From Selaginella moellendorffii (Eukaryota > Streptophyta > Lycopodiopsida > Selaginellales > Selaginellaceae), in NCBI RefSeq assembly GCF_000143415.4, contig NW_003314313.1, positions 771,430 to 835,429 of the forward strand: 64,000 nt of DNA, given 5' to 3'. Positions within the stretch are counted from its first letter, which is position 1. Each line of letters begins with the position of its first letter. A program made the translations under genes and the position numbers. Below are positions 1 to 10,130 of the stretch, piece by piece. Below the pieces are notes generated by a model, which was not told the origin of the DNA, did not search any database, and worked only from the letters and a program-made list of their open reading frames with translations.

Positions 1-2
1 CA

Positions 3-679
3 GTGACAATGAACGACCAAGTTTCCCGCCCAGCTTCACAGACTTCACCAGATCAGCACCCTTTTCGCCATACCGACCGATCTTCACAACACCAATATAT
101 CCCACATTTGCTTCCAACATCTACCGAAGCCCGCTATCAGCAAGACCTTTCGAACATGGTTTCGACTTCAACACGCCGACGAGACAACAACTCGACTTCA
201 CCAATTACAGTTGCACTCCGATATACCCAGTCAACAGCAGTAAAGACGAACAACCCGAATCGTCCAATAGTCAAGCACTTGATGTCAACAACTCACACCG
301 AACTGCTGAACAGCTACAATCATCCAACAACAATGAGATCGACGAACCAATCATCGACGACAACAATCTTCCACAGCAATCACAGTCACCACACAACTAT
401 ATGTTCAAAGAACTCTTTAACAATTTAAAAGAACAACCACAACCAACACAACATAACTCCGACAAGTATGTCGACAACAAGTTCGAGCACCATCTTCCGA
501 AAATCAACACCGGCAAGCAACCCGATACCGACGACGATGTCAACGACACACCCGAAAACAGTCCCAACACAGAAGAACAAACAGAGAAGAGTCCACTTAA
601 AAACAACAACAATTCACCACCTTCCTCTTACACCAACTTTGCCGTCAACCCGACAACCCCTTGCTACAAATCACCTTAG
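3..679 (+). pseudogene. gag N-terminal region of copy A
   Basis: Two overlapping frames give a low-complexity polypeptide rich in Asn, Thr, Gln and Ser. It lines up with 31,799-32,481 of copy B, where the same region is also split between frames. It precedes the capsid-like segment without a clear domain of its own. The frame break near 400 suggests a small indel in an originally continuous gag. Confidence 0.6.
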
Positions 680-741
680 GACTCCATAGTGACAACCTGA
701 CAAAACAACCTTGACAATACCGACATTACTACCAACAGCAA

Positions 742-1164
742 ATGGCAGTCACTACCGCTGTTGCCAACATACCTGTCGGAAGATATGTCTCCTATCCACT
801 ATTTCATGGTCTGAAGTCAGAAGATGCCGAGAAACATGTTGAACAGTTCCAAGAAGCAATTCGAATCAATGGCCAGACGACCGAACTTCCATACTACTTC
901 CGATGTACCCTTCGAAAGAGAGCCAACAAATGGGCTCAAATGCTTCCTCAAAATACAAGTTTCGACGACCTCACACTCAAGCTCGTAGACCGATTCAAGT
1001 CTTCCCTCACTCAAAGCCAACGACTTCACAAGATCCAAAAACTCAAGCAGAAGTCTAGTCAATCCATCGATGACTACACTCAAACCTTCACTCGACATGC
1101 CAGCAAATGTGGCAACAGTGCCACCGAAACATTACTTTACCAATGGTACATGCAAGGCCTCTGA
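742..1164 (+). pseudogene. gag: gag capsid-like domain (retrotransposon gag protein family)
   Basis: About 140 residues with the pattern of plant gypsy gag proteins: YPLFHGLKSEDAEKHVEQF near the start, then an R-x-A-N-x-W-A motif, L-V-D-R-F and a Q-S-I-D-D-Y-T-Q-x-F segment. The protein would form the cytoplasmic capsid-like particle. The frame ends at a TGA that is CGA (Arg) in copy B, and a second TGA a few codons later is shared by both copies. It continues out of frame into the zinc-knuckle segment. Confidence 0.8.
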
Positions 1165-1179
1165 CGATCCCTCTGAGAA

Positions 1180-1707
1180 GTGGCAACACACATCAACGTT
1201 GCCACTTACCTCGAACTCACAAGAGCCCTTCAAGATGTTCAAGCTCGACGAATGACAGCACAAGTAGATCACACAGATAACTCAGATTCTGATAGCAGTT
1301 CCAATGACGACTCCAACGATGAACTCAGAGAGAGCACCAAGTCAAAAATTCAGAAACTCAGGAAAACAATCAACAAGCTCAATGGAAAAGCCAAGGCCGA
1401 CATCAAAGAATTTCGATCTGGAATTTGGTGTACTAAGTGCAAGAACGAAGGACATCCGGCAAGTGACTGCAAGCTCCAAATCTCCAAATGCCAGATCTGT
1501 ACCAAAGAAGGTCATGACGCAAAGACTTGCAGATTTCGAAATTCTCCAGAAGTTCGACAAGTCTCGAACTATCCCCGACAGCAGTTTCGACAACCATATC
1601 CAAATCAATACTTCGGCAATTACCAGCCACCACCTCTGACAAACTGGAGACCACCGAGAAACAACTTCCAACACCAGAGTCGACAATGGAATGATCAACC
1701 TCGCTAA
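1180..1707 (+). pseudogene. gag: gag C-terminal part with two CCHC zinc knuckles
   Basis: Two adjacent C-x2-C-x4-H-x4-C knuckles are visible, CTKCKNEGHPASDC and CQICTKEGHDAKTC, separated by seven residues. Such knuckles bind the element's RNA during packaging. An acidic Asp/Ser-rich stretch (about residues 30-50) lies before them and a Pro/Gln/Asn-rich tail after them. The segment is out of frame with the capsid part. The copy B equivalent is 30,901-31,311. Confidence 0.85.
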
Positions 1708-2506
1708 ACAACTACAACGATCGACAATACCCGCTGAACCAGAACTACCCGGCAAACCGCAACAACTACAACCAAGGATACCAACAATACCCAAGATACT
1801 AGAACTGAAGATACCAAGGCCAAGGTTATCAAGACCAGGGCTACCAAGGCAACTACAACAATCGACCATGGCAACCTTGACTTCAAAACCAAGGCAGTCC
1901 GCCAAGACTTGGTCCGCCGCCTCCTCGACAACAAGATCAGAACCAGCAGCAACCACCAATAACAAGGATGGTCGAGACCGACGAACTACCTTATGCCAAC
2001 AATGACGACTCAGATCCTCAAGTCATGGCAGTACAAACCCGAGCACAAATTCGAGCAGAAAAACAACAACAACCGGACAGAGATTCCGGAGATAGTGAAG
2101 AGAAAGGCCCTGAGAGCCTGACAAAACTCCGGGAATGGAAAAAGAAGCAGAAGTTAGCCACCAAGATACAACGGCAACTCGCTCTACAACCACCTGAATT
2201 AGTGATTTTAGACTCCGACAATGAAGCTCAACCATCACCAGCTCGACAACAATGCCAAGACTCAATACCAGAAAACTGATAGACAAATCGTCCAACATCG
2301 ACACTGACACCAGAACACAATTTGGCAAACTTCGACAAAATCTAAGAAGTAGCAGAGACTATCCTCAACCAAAATATTCAGATCACCATTGGTCAACTGC
2401 TGAAGATTGCACCCTACCTCACCAAACAGCTCACCGATCTGACATCTGCACCGACCAACACTTTGACAGACTCGTCCACACTCAACTCGACACAGACAAC
2501 TGTTGA
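1691..2506 (+). pseudogene. Gag-protease linker region of copy A
   Basis: Three overlapping short frames of Gln/Pro/Asp-rich sequence link the zinc knuckles to the protease. The copy B counterpart (29,986-30,801) is equally split. No domain is recognised; this is the usual position of a poorly conserved gag-pol spacer. Confidence 0.5.
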
Positions 2507-2880
2507 CATATTTCAAACTAAGATTCAACCAGGGGATTGTGACAATGATGTTCTAACAATTGACCTATGACTCGACAAACACCTTGTTCGAGGAGCCATA
2601 ATTGACAGCGGCTCCAGTGTTAATATTATTGAAGAAAGTCTTGTTCACAACTCAACATCGGCCCAGTCCACCCAGCACCTTTCAATGTCCGAATGGCCAA
2701 CCACCGATCTGTTCAACCCAAAGGCATCATCCGAAAAGTCAACACCACCATTCAAGGCGTCGAAATACCAGTCAACTATGTCGTCCTCAAACTACCGGAG
2801 CAGACTGATGGATACTCAATTCTCCTCGGTCGACCTTGGCTCCGAACTGCCCAAGTTTATCAAGATTGGCCCAATGACAA
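2507..2880 (+). pseudogene. pol: Retropepsin-like aspartic protease domain, copy A
   Basis: The segment encodes an active-site-like I-D-S-G-S-S-V-N-I motif (D-S-G in place of D-T-G), then YSILLGRPWL, the usual C-terminal landmark of plant gypsy proteases. A TGA near 2566, read as CGA (Arg) in copy B, and a frame change after the active site break it. Function by family: maturation of the element's polyproteins. Confidence 0.75.
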
Positions 2881-3439
2881 TCTTATCCTTCGAGGACCAG
2901 ACGGACCGACAACCATGTCGACAAAAGCGACCAAATCGTTGTCCAGCCACAACCGACCTATTGACTTGGAAGAATATAATCTCGAAGATGGCCTTGACGA
3001 CTATGAAGAACAACAAATTCTCAAAGCCTACCCCGATCTCAAACCTTTGGCCGAGATCGACCTGTTTCGAATCGTCGTTGACTTCCAATGAGAACGACCC
3101 CTGATTACATCAGCACTGAAAAATCCAATCACTCAAGATCAAAACTCAAAGCACCACCGGCATTCACAGTCAACAACCACAATAAAGTCGCCTACATTCC
3201 GTCAATTCCAGCTGACCAAAAACTCGAAAAAGTTAGCCTCGCCGACGACGGCAATGAACACTACATTGTACTTGCCACTAACATCTCGGCAAGTTTTCGA
3301 GACAAAGGCATCAATCTTCTCCGAAAGAAGAAACACTTGTTCGCTTGGAGTTATTGAGACCTTAAGGGAATTTTGCCAAAACTCAGCCTTCACACCATCA
3401 CCCTTCTTCCAGACTCAAAACCAAGAAGACAAGCAGCCT

Positions 3440-4577
3440 ACCGGATGAATCCGAATCTGATGGAACAAGTAAAGAAAGAACTCGACAAGCTTCTCTAAGT
3501 CGAGTACATCTACCCGATTCAGAATCCGATATGGCTTTCACCACTGGTGGTTGTGCCGAACAAAAATGGCAAACTTCGAATCTGCATCAACTATAAACAG
3601 CTCAATGACGCCACCAAAAAAGATGTCTTCCCAATACCATTTACCGACGAAGTTCTTGATGCAGTTGCCGGACACGAGATGTACTCCTTCCTCGATGGTT
3701 TTCTCCGGCTACAACCAAATTCACATTGCCGAAGAAGATCAGCACAAGACAGCATTCATCAGTCCATGGGGAGCCTATGCTTATTGACGAATGCCTTTTG
3801 GACTCTGCAACGCCCCATTCACCTTCCAAAGGCTCGTCACCAACACTTTCCGAGACTACCTCACTGACTTCATGAGAGTCTTCATGGACAAATTCAGCGT
3901 TTTCAGCTCAGAAGATCTACGTCTTGAATGCCTGGAGAAATGCCTCAACAAGTGAAAGGAGAACAACATAGCACTCAACCTCGACAAATGCGCTTTCTTT
4001 GTCAAATCTGGAGTACTTCTCGGCCACGTTGTCTGCAAAGACGGCATTCTCATCGACAAGGACAAAGTTGATGTCATCTCCAAACTTGAACCGCCAAAGA
4101 ATCAGAAAGAACTTCGGTGCTTCCTCGGCAAAGTTGGATATCACCGACGATTCATCCACAAGTATGCTCACATCACCAAACCACTCACCGATGGACTGAA
4201 ACAAGATGCCCAATGGACATGGACGTCCGAACAGCAACAAGCATTCGACAATCTCCGACTCAAAATAACAACAGCACCGATCCTTGCCAAGCCCGACTGG
4301 ACACAAGAGTTCCACATTCATGTCGACACTTCCAACGTCGCCACTGGTGCAATTCTCAGCCAAACTCAACACGACAACCGAGATCAACCGATCTACTACG
4401 CCAGCCCGACTACTCAACCCAGCTGAACGAAATTACACCACCACCGAGAAAGAAGCTCTCGGCATGATCTACTCACTTCAGAAGTTCCGACACTACATAC
4501 TGTCAACCAAAGTCATAATTTTCGTCGACCACAAGGCACTCCTTAACCTCATCAACAAGCCGATACTATCTGGTTGA
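3440..4577 (+). pseudogene. pol: Reverse transcriptase and RNase H domains, copy A
   Basis: RT landmarks: MVVPNKNGKLRICINYKQLN, then PWGAYAY and the position of the catalytic Y-x-D-D box, which here reads F-M-D-K. RNase H follows, with H-V-D-T-S at its start, then T-E-K-E-A-L-G and F-V-D-H-K-A-L. Shared in-frame stops lie at 3496 (TAA), 3953 (TGA) and 4575 (TGA), plus copy-A frameshifts near 3710-3800. The same F-M-D-K and the same three stops occur in copy B, so the lesions predate the split of the copies. Confidence 0.85.
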
Positions 4578-4839
4578 ATATCAAGATGGTTCCTTTTACT
4601 ACAAGAATACAACTTCGAGATCGTCCACAAACCCGGCAAAAATCACGAGCAAGCAGATTATCTCAGCCGGATCACCACCGGCGACAAACCCAAAAGACTT
4701 ACCAACGACTTACCCGACTCAAACCTATTCCGAGTTTCAATACCAACAACCTGGCTCGACAATGTCTTCAGTTACCTGAACTCAGCAAAAGTTCCAGATC
4801 AGTACACTACATCCAACCAAAAGAAGACTTTTGTTGCTA

Positions 4840-5724
4840 AAACCCGACGATACTCAGTCATCGGAGGCACTCTCTACAAACTAGGAATTGAAAACATTCT
4901 TTTCCAATGCATCAAGCCACCAAGCACAACTCAAATCATCAAGGAAGCTCACAATGGACCTTCCGGTGGACACTTCGCCACTGACACCACAACTCGGAAG
5001 ATTCTTCAAGCCGGCCTCTGGTGGCTGACACTCTGGAATGACACTGAAGAATTCTGCAAATGCTGCGACACATGTCAAAGACACCGATTACCGCCGAAAA
5101 CTCAGACTCAACAACTCAACCCAACATTCCCAATGGCACCATTTCAGAAATGGGGACTTGACTTTGTCGGACCCCAAGTCAGCACCCGTCGACAAAATCA
5201 GTACATCATCATCACCACCAATTACACTACCAAGTGGGCCGAAGCAATACCTCTCCGACATGCCACAGCGAAAGCAACAGCAACCTTCATCTACGAAAAT
5301 ATCATCACTTGTTTCGGCACACCACTCAAACTCGTCACCGACAGAGGCACCCACTTCATCAACCAAACAATCGAACATCTTGCCACCGAGTTCAAAATCC
5401 GACACAAAATGTTGACACCATACTATCCTCAAGGCAACGGTCAAGAAGAAGCAACGAACAAAACACTGAAGACCATCCTCAAAAAAGTCATCAACGATTT
5501 AGGCAAAGATTGGGACGACAAACTTCTTGATGTACTTTGGGCCTATCAAAATATGTATAAAGTCACCACCGACATGACGCCATTCAAACTCACCTTCGGA
5601 ACAGAAGCCATCACGCCAATCAAATTCATCATCCCAAGCATGCAAGTCACCATCAAGTATAATCTCGACACCCGACATGCAGTTCAAGAAAGGCTTCAGC
5701 AACTTGAACATCTCGATGAACTCT
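4840..5724 (+). pseudogene. pol: Integrase, copy A (zinc-binding region and DDE core)
   Basis: An H-H-C-C region (AHNGPSGGHF, then CKCCDTCQ) precedes the catalytic core. The three acidic positions can be read: D in WGLDFVGP, D in VTDRGTHF and E in the segment after PQGNGQ. The long frame 5133-5726 covers the core and part of the C-terminal domain and is the best-preserved pol part in copy A. It ends at a TGA shared with copy B. Confidence 0.88.
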
Positions 5725-5726
5725 GA

Positions 5727-6416
5727 CTCAACACCCTCTGGACACTTCATGCCATCCAAAAACAGAGAAAAGCTCGGCACGACCGACAAGCATCCCAGCA
5801 TAACATTCCCAAATACAGCGTCGACGATCATGTTCTCTGGTACCGAGGACCCATCGGCAAACTTGGATGAAAACTCCACACCAACTGGCAAGGACCTTTC
5901 AAAATCATTGAACTATACCCCAACGGCACTGCCAAAGTCAGCACACTCGCTGAAGACTTTACTGAGATCGTCAACCTTAACAAGCTTCAACCATATCACG
6001 TCGACATATTCAGCATCAGCACCTCAGCAAATTTCCGACCCAAACCGACAAACACCCCAAAACCAACAATCGACACTCACCCCAGCAGACAAACTTTAAC
6101 TCAAATCAATTCGACACAACTCAACTCAACTCAACACGAACTCATCCACCAACTTCAGCAACAAACAGCAGCAAAAATCTCTAAGTCCCAAGCTACCGTT
6201 GGATCAACGCCACCTGAGCAAATATCAACACTTGAACTTGAGTTAACTTCATCAGCAATATCCACCATTGATTTGCAATCAAGCCAAATCAAACCACATC
6301 AATTTCGTCAACAAATCTCTACCATTCATCACCAGCAATCGAGTGCCACATGATCAGCCAACCAACAGTTACAGGTTTCAAGAACCCTAACGGGGTGAGC
6401 ACTTCGACCACAGAAA
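5727..6416 (+). pseudogene. Integrase C-terminal module and pol tail, copy A
   Basis: The copy B equivalent (26,096-26,815) reads a W-Q-G-P-F-K-I module typical of gypsy integrase C-termini, then a Gln/Thr-rich tail. In copy A a TGA at about 5869 replaces the CGA of copy B, and the frame is shifted. The stretch from about 6,100 is low-complexity (CAACTCAACTC repeats) and leads to the start of the next ORF. Confidence 0.6.
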
Positions 6417-7847
6417 ATGAAGAGAAAGATGCCAGCTCATCCACCCCGGTGCCTCAGATACGTCATACACCATATTCCTAGGCTTCCCAGCAACGACACA
6501 ACCACCTGGCTCAAGGACCATGGATTTGAGCTCCTCCACAAGGCCTTTTCAACACACCTTGATCAAAAACTAGTGAGGAAGCTGGCTGCCTCCTTCAACC
6601 CCAAGAACAGCACCATAACCGATGGCACCAACGAGATCACCCTCAGCCCAGCAAGAATCGCCTCCGTTTTCAAAATCTCCAACAAGGGACTGCTCAAATT
6701 TTCAAGAGAAGTTCCACAGCAAATCATCAAGGCCAATCGAAAAATTACCGATGAACTCACATGGGAGGACATCGAGGAGCAACATATGGATCGCCTCAAA
6801 GCCCTCCTCCTCTACTACGAGCTTCGCCCAACAGATCACACCATCGGCAAGCGCACAGCAGCAGTCTACGGAGCTCTACTCGACGGCAAACGTGTGAACG
6901 TGGCTCATCATCTCCACGAGCTCCTTCTCAAGCTTCTCGACCATGCCATCCTTGCCATACTCAACAAGAAGACCATGCGGACAGTAATATTCCCACTGCT
7001 GATCGCTCTACACCAAGCTCTTCCCAACAAACAACCGTGGACAACCCAAACAAACTCCACAGAACAAAGTGACAGCTCCGAAGAACAGTCAGAATCAGAA
7101 GGAGCAACTCCCAGCAAGAAACCGAAGCCAGCATCTCAACAATCAAGCTCAACTCACTCCAACAACACCAGCTCCAGCAACAAACACTCCAACAATTCAA
7201 CTCCACTTTGCCGCCGCCTCACACACAAAACACCAGCGATTCCAGCTCCCAAACCGCTGATCCGAGAACACCTCATCATCAGCGACAATGAAGACAACTC
7301 ACATCACCATCCACACTCGCCCCAGAGCCCGCATCCACTCGAATCAGCCCCAAAACCAACAACTTCTCACAAACACATCAACATTGCCAAAGGAAAATGT
7401 CAGCTGATCGCCCAGAACTCAATTTCTCCACCAGCTGAGAACAACATTCTCAATGCCCCGACCTCCTCGACACGTTCCACAAAAGAAAACATTGACTACC
7501 TTCGCCAATCACTTGAAGAACACGCAACCATGCCTCCTCCAGCAAATACCATGACCAGCATTCACAAAAATTCCACCCCTTCAACAAAATTCCAAGCGAA
7601 AAATTTCCCAACGGATAAATTAATTTCAGTGCCACATCTGGGCCGTTCATCCACCATCAAACTGAAAAGCTCATCTCCAACCACCTCAAAGAATCTGGCC
7701 CGACCACATCACCCACATCCAACGAAGCAAATTCAGCCTCCAGCAATTTCAACTCCCGGGACCAAGAACACAGCGAACCCTAGCAAGAAACACCAGGGTC
7801 ACGGAGCAGGAGCAGGAGCAGCAGCCATGCCTCAGCCACAGAGTTAG
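6417..7847 (+). CDS. Intact post-pol accessory ORF of the retrotransposon, 476 aa
   Basis: This ORF lies between integrase and the 3' LTR on the same strand as gag-pol, where some plant gypsy lineages carry an extra gene. Residues 1-200 look globular, with hydrophobic helices (LLLKLLDHAILAI near 170-180); residues 210-476 are low-complexity Ser/Pro/Asn/Thr/His. The N-terminal part loosely recalls plant transposon-associated domains with an I-T-L-S-P-A-R-I type motif, but I cannot name the family. The start ATG at 6417 opens MKRKMPAHPP. The TAG stop is CAG in copy B, so the ancestral protein ran on through 7855-8366 to about 650 residues. Confidence 0.6.
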   Translation: MKRKMPAHPPRCLRYVIHHIPRLPSNDTTTWLKDHGFELLHKAFSTHLDQKLVRKLAASFNPKNSTITDGTNEITLSPARIASVFKISNKGLLKFSREVPQQIIKANRKITDELTWEDIEEQHMDRLKALLLYYELRPTDHTIGKRTAAVYGALLDGKRVNVAHHLHELLLKLLDHAILAILNKKTMRTVIFPLLIALHQALPNKQPWTTQTNSTEQSDSSEEQSESEGATPSKKPKPASQQSSSTHSNNTSSSNKHSNNSTPLCRRLTHKTPAIPAPKPLIREHLIISDNEDNSHHHPHSPQSPHPLESAPKPTTSHKHINIAKGKCQLIAQNSISPPAENNILNAPTSSTRSTKENIDYLRQSLEEHATMPPPANTMTSIHKNSTPSTKFQAKNFPTDKLISVPHLGRSSTIKLKSSSPTTSKNLARPHHPHPTKQIQPPAISTPGTKNTANPSKKHQGHGAGAGAAAMPQPQS

Positions 7848-8366
7848 GTACGCCGTGATTATGACGAGATCAGGAAGGAGTACGAAGATAAACTTCGCGA
7901 CCCAAGCTACTGCACCCGCAAGTTGTTTGAAGCCCTCAATCAACGCATGCACCACGAGCAAGCAAACTACTTCCCAACACCAGCCGACATTGCACAACAT
8001 CTTCTCAAGCAAGACTCCTTCATATACACCCGGGGAGCAATCAAGAAGGAATTCTATGAGCCTTTAAACCACCGGCTGGATACTCAGCTCGAAGAGATGA
8101 AGCAGATCCGCACTGACCTCTGGGACATCAGGAAGATCGTCTCCAAGCAGCCATCAACCCCATCAGTAGCTCACGAATTCACCTACAAATTCAAATATGA
8201 AGAACTCACCCGCTACCAGAAGCTCGAGGATGATCATACCGCCCTGCTGGCTGAGGTAGCCGACCTCCAGGAAGATGGGACAGATCCACCAGACAGTGTC
8301 CCTAACCACGAGCTTACACTCCCGCAGCAAAAACATCACCTCTATCGACTTGAGCAGCAACAATAA
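7848..8366 (+). pseudogene. C-terminal extension of the post-pol ORF
   Basis: It is in frame with the preceding ORF once its terminal TAG is passed. The segment is charged and probably helical (EEMKQIRTDLWDIRKIV, then KYEELTRYQKLEDDHTALL), suggesting a short coiled coil near residues 80-130. Copy B keeps the same region at 24,178-24,653 and has its own, different stop just upstream. No family recognised. Confidence 0.55.
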
Positions 8367-8427
8367 CAAGTGATGGAAACTGAATGTTCGCACCGAGGAT
8401 AGTGTCTAGTTCTGTCAGGGAGCAGAG

Positions 8428-8721
8428 TGTATCAACCAAAAACCCAGGCTCAGGGGACTCCGACCTTAAACCCAGGGCTATATCGGAGCCATAAATTAAA
8501 TCATGCACAGCATATAATATATGCTAGTAGTTAGAACTGTTAGCCTTTCAAAGGGGGGAATCCGAATTATGGATCCCTATCTCCATTCCATCATTTTCTT
8601 ATCAATTCACAACATTCTTTCACTTGTCCTTCTTCTCAGCCCTTGGAGATTGGGCCATTTTCTCTTTTGTTTTCTTTCTAACAATAGATTTCCAGCGAAG
8701 AGGAGTATTGACACCTCTTCA
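8428..8721 (+). repeat. 3' LTR of copy A
   Basis: 294 bp beginning TGTATCAACC and ending CACCTCTTCA, so it has TG...CA ends. A purine-rich tract (GGGAGCAGAG) lies directly upstream, as expected of a polypurine tract. It matches the inverse complement of 23782-24075 with about eight differences counted by eye. The bases after it (ATTGCCAAGC) equal the inverse complement of those before 23782, showing that both copies occupy the same insertion site. Confidence 0.92.
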
Positions 8722-9423
8722 ATTGCCAAGCAAGACGAGTGCTGAATATTTGTTTGCGAAGTGCTGATGCGGTGGCTAACATCACACGTCCAAGGTTTGT
8801 GACCTTTAGTTTCCTTGATTATGAATCCATTCGCTTCTTCCGCCATTCCTCTACATTTGGCATGTGCATTGCGCGCTAGGTGATCATCTTCACCCCTGCT
8901 CTTAGCTCGAGAATGGATGAGCTGGATCATCTTTCCACCGATCACTCTCGCTTTGTTTCTTTTTCGTGCGGTGTCACCACGAGAAAGGATTTCGCACTGT
9001 CACAAAGCTGCCGACCATATTGGTTGGTGTTTGTTTTGTGATGCCGATTATCACAAGCTTCTGCAGCAGCAGCTGTCACGCAATCGAATCCCGGCGTACA
9101 AGACGAACAGCTTCATGGCGGATGCGCTGCTGTTGACGATTCCAGCATTACGGATCCCTCGCAGTTCCTAAACTCGGGGCAAGGCTGCTGGATGAAAACA
9201 CTCAGGCAGCAGCGACTGGACTGGAAGAAATTCCTCGGCTGAGGGAGCTGCTCGTGCTCACGCCAGAGGGGATCGGCTTGGAAGTTTTGGAAGTGACTGC
9301 AAAAGAAAAAGGAAGATCTCGAGCCACGAAACCATGAATTCCAACCAGCGATGTGACCTTATTGAACCGGGAAGCGGCAGTGCGCACTCGAGTAGCAACT
9401 TTACTTGTCCCTGGAACAGCATC
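8722..9423. repeat. Inverted copy of 3' insertion-site flank, ending at a breakpoint
   Basis: This 0.7 kb is the inverse complement of about 23,070-23,781 and is also related to 15,000-15,680. It includes an 84-codon frame (8917-9171) preserved in all three copies, of no recognised family, and at 9350-9423 an antisense piece of the SKP1-like pseudogene. Homology stops at 9423, where the sequence switches directly into exon 1 of the secreted-peptide gene. Confidence 0.85.
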
Positions 9424-9849
9424 CAGTTTTTTCTTCTTCGTCCTCTTGGTGGCTGCTACTGTGACCTCTCGGCCAGTGAAGAATGAAACAGGTACGCCTG
9501 TTCTTCAATCTCGATTGAATATGCCTCGCTTGGATTTGATGATCTCTGTGTTTCTTTTGAAACATCATGGTCCATGTCTGCACTCGCTTGCATGTGTGTC
9601 TGTCCAAGCACGTAACCTGATTCATACGTGATTTAAACTTTTTGTCTTTTACAGTGATGGCTAAGATTGCTAATCAGCTGGATTGGTCGTCATTGTCCAA
9701 TTCCACCCCAAAAATTGCCGAACCAGAGGTAAAATAATCCTGTATTTGAAGACAATATTCTTGACATGTATGATCATGTGCTGTCAATCATCTTTGGTGA
9801 TCAGGAGAAGCAAGCCCATGTTGACTACATTTATGATTTTAATCCTTGA
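9424..9849 (+). pseudogene. 5'-truncated copy 1 of the phytosulfokine-like precursor gene
   Basis: Exon 1 is cut: the TATA box, 5' UTR, start codon and first codons are missing, and the sequence enters at the TTTTTTCTTC run of the signal peptide (exon 1 remnant 9424-9491). Exon 2 (9655-9728) and exon 3 (9805-9849) are complete with GT...AG introns and encode the same residues as copy 2, ending HVDYIYDFNP and TGA. The cause is the duplication breakpoint at 9423. It is probably silent unless another promoter and start codon are used. Confidence 0.75.
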
Positions 9850-10130
9850 TGAAACGGCACATTAATAAGGAGGGATCATAGGCTTTAAAATTCTCATAAT
9901 ATACCATAATATAAATCGATTTGTCTTTGTAGTATTTTCATTATACAAATTGAAAAAAAGTTGTACAAGTAATATTTTCCAGTCTGTCTTAAAAGCCCCA
10001 CAATTTCCGTGAGTAAGTTTTATTGATCAGAACAGCGACACATACGTGCCAAACAAGGAGAGATCATGTGGGAGATCACTCAGTTATTCATCTTTCATCA
10101 TATGGATATAGTTTGATCATCCAAAAGGAT

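Larger units (their letters stand above)
1..8721 (+). mobile_element. Ty3/gypsy LTR retrotransposon, copy A (5' end outside window)
   Basis: Reading left to right the copy carries a gag capsid-like region, two zinc knuckles, a retropepsin-like protease, reverse transcriptase, RNase H, integrase, an extra post-pol ORF and a 294-bp 3' LTR. The order protease-RT-RNaseH-integrase places it in the Ty3/gypsy superfamily. Position 1 aligns with about 32,483 of copy B, so roughly 1.9 kb (5' LTR and leader) should lie left of the window. The coding frames are broken by many stops; several are shared with copy B and others are private C-to-T changes. The copy is not autonomous. Confidence 0.93.

Noticed and set aside
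3-428. Frame 3-428 as an independent host gene
   Set aside because: It is matched at 32,056-32,481 inside retrotransposon copy B, so it belongs to the element's gag region.
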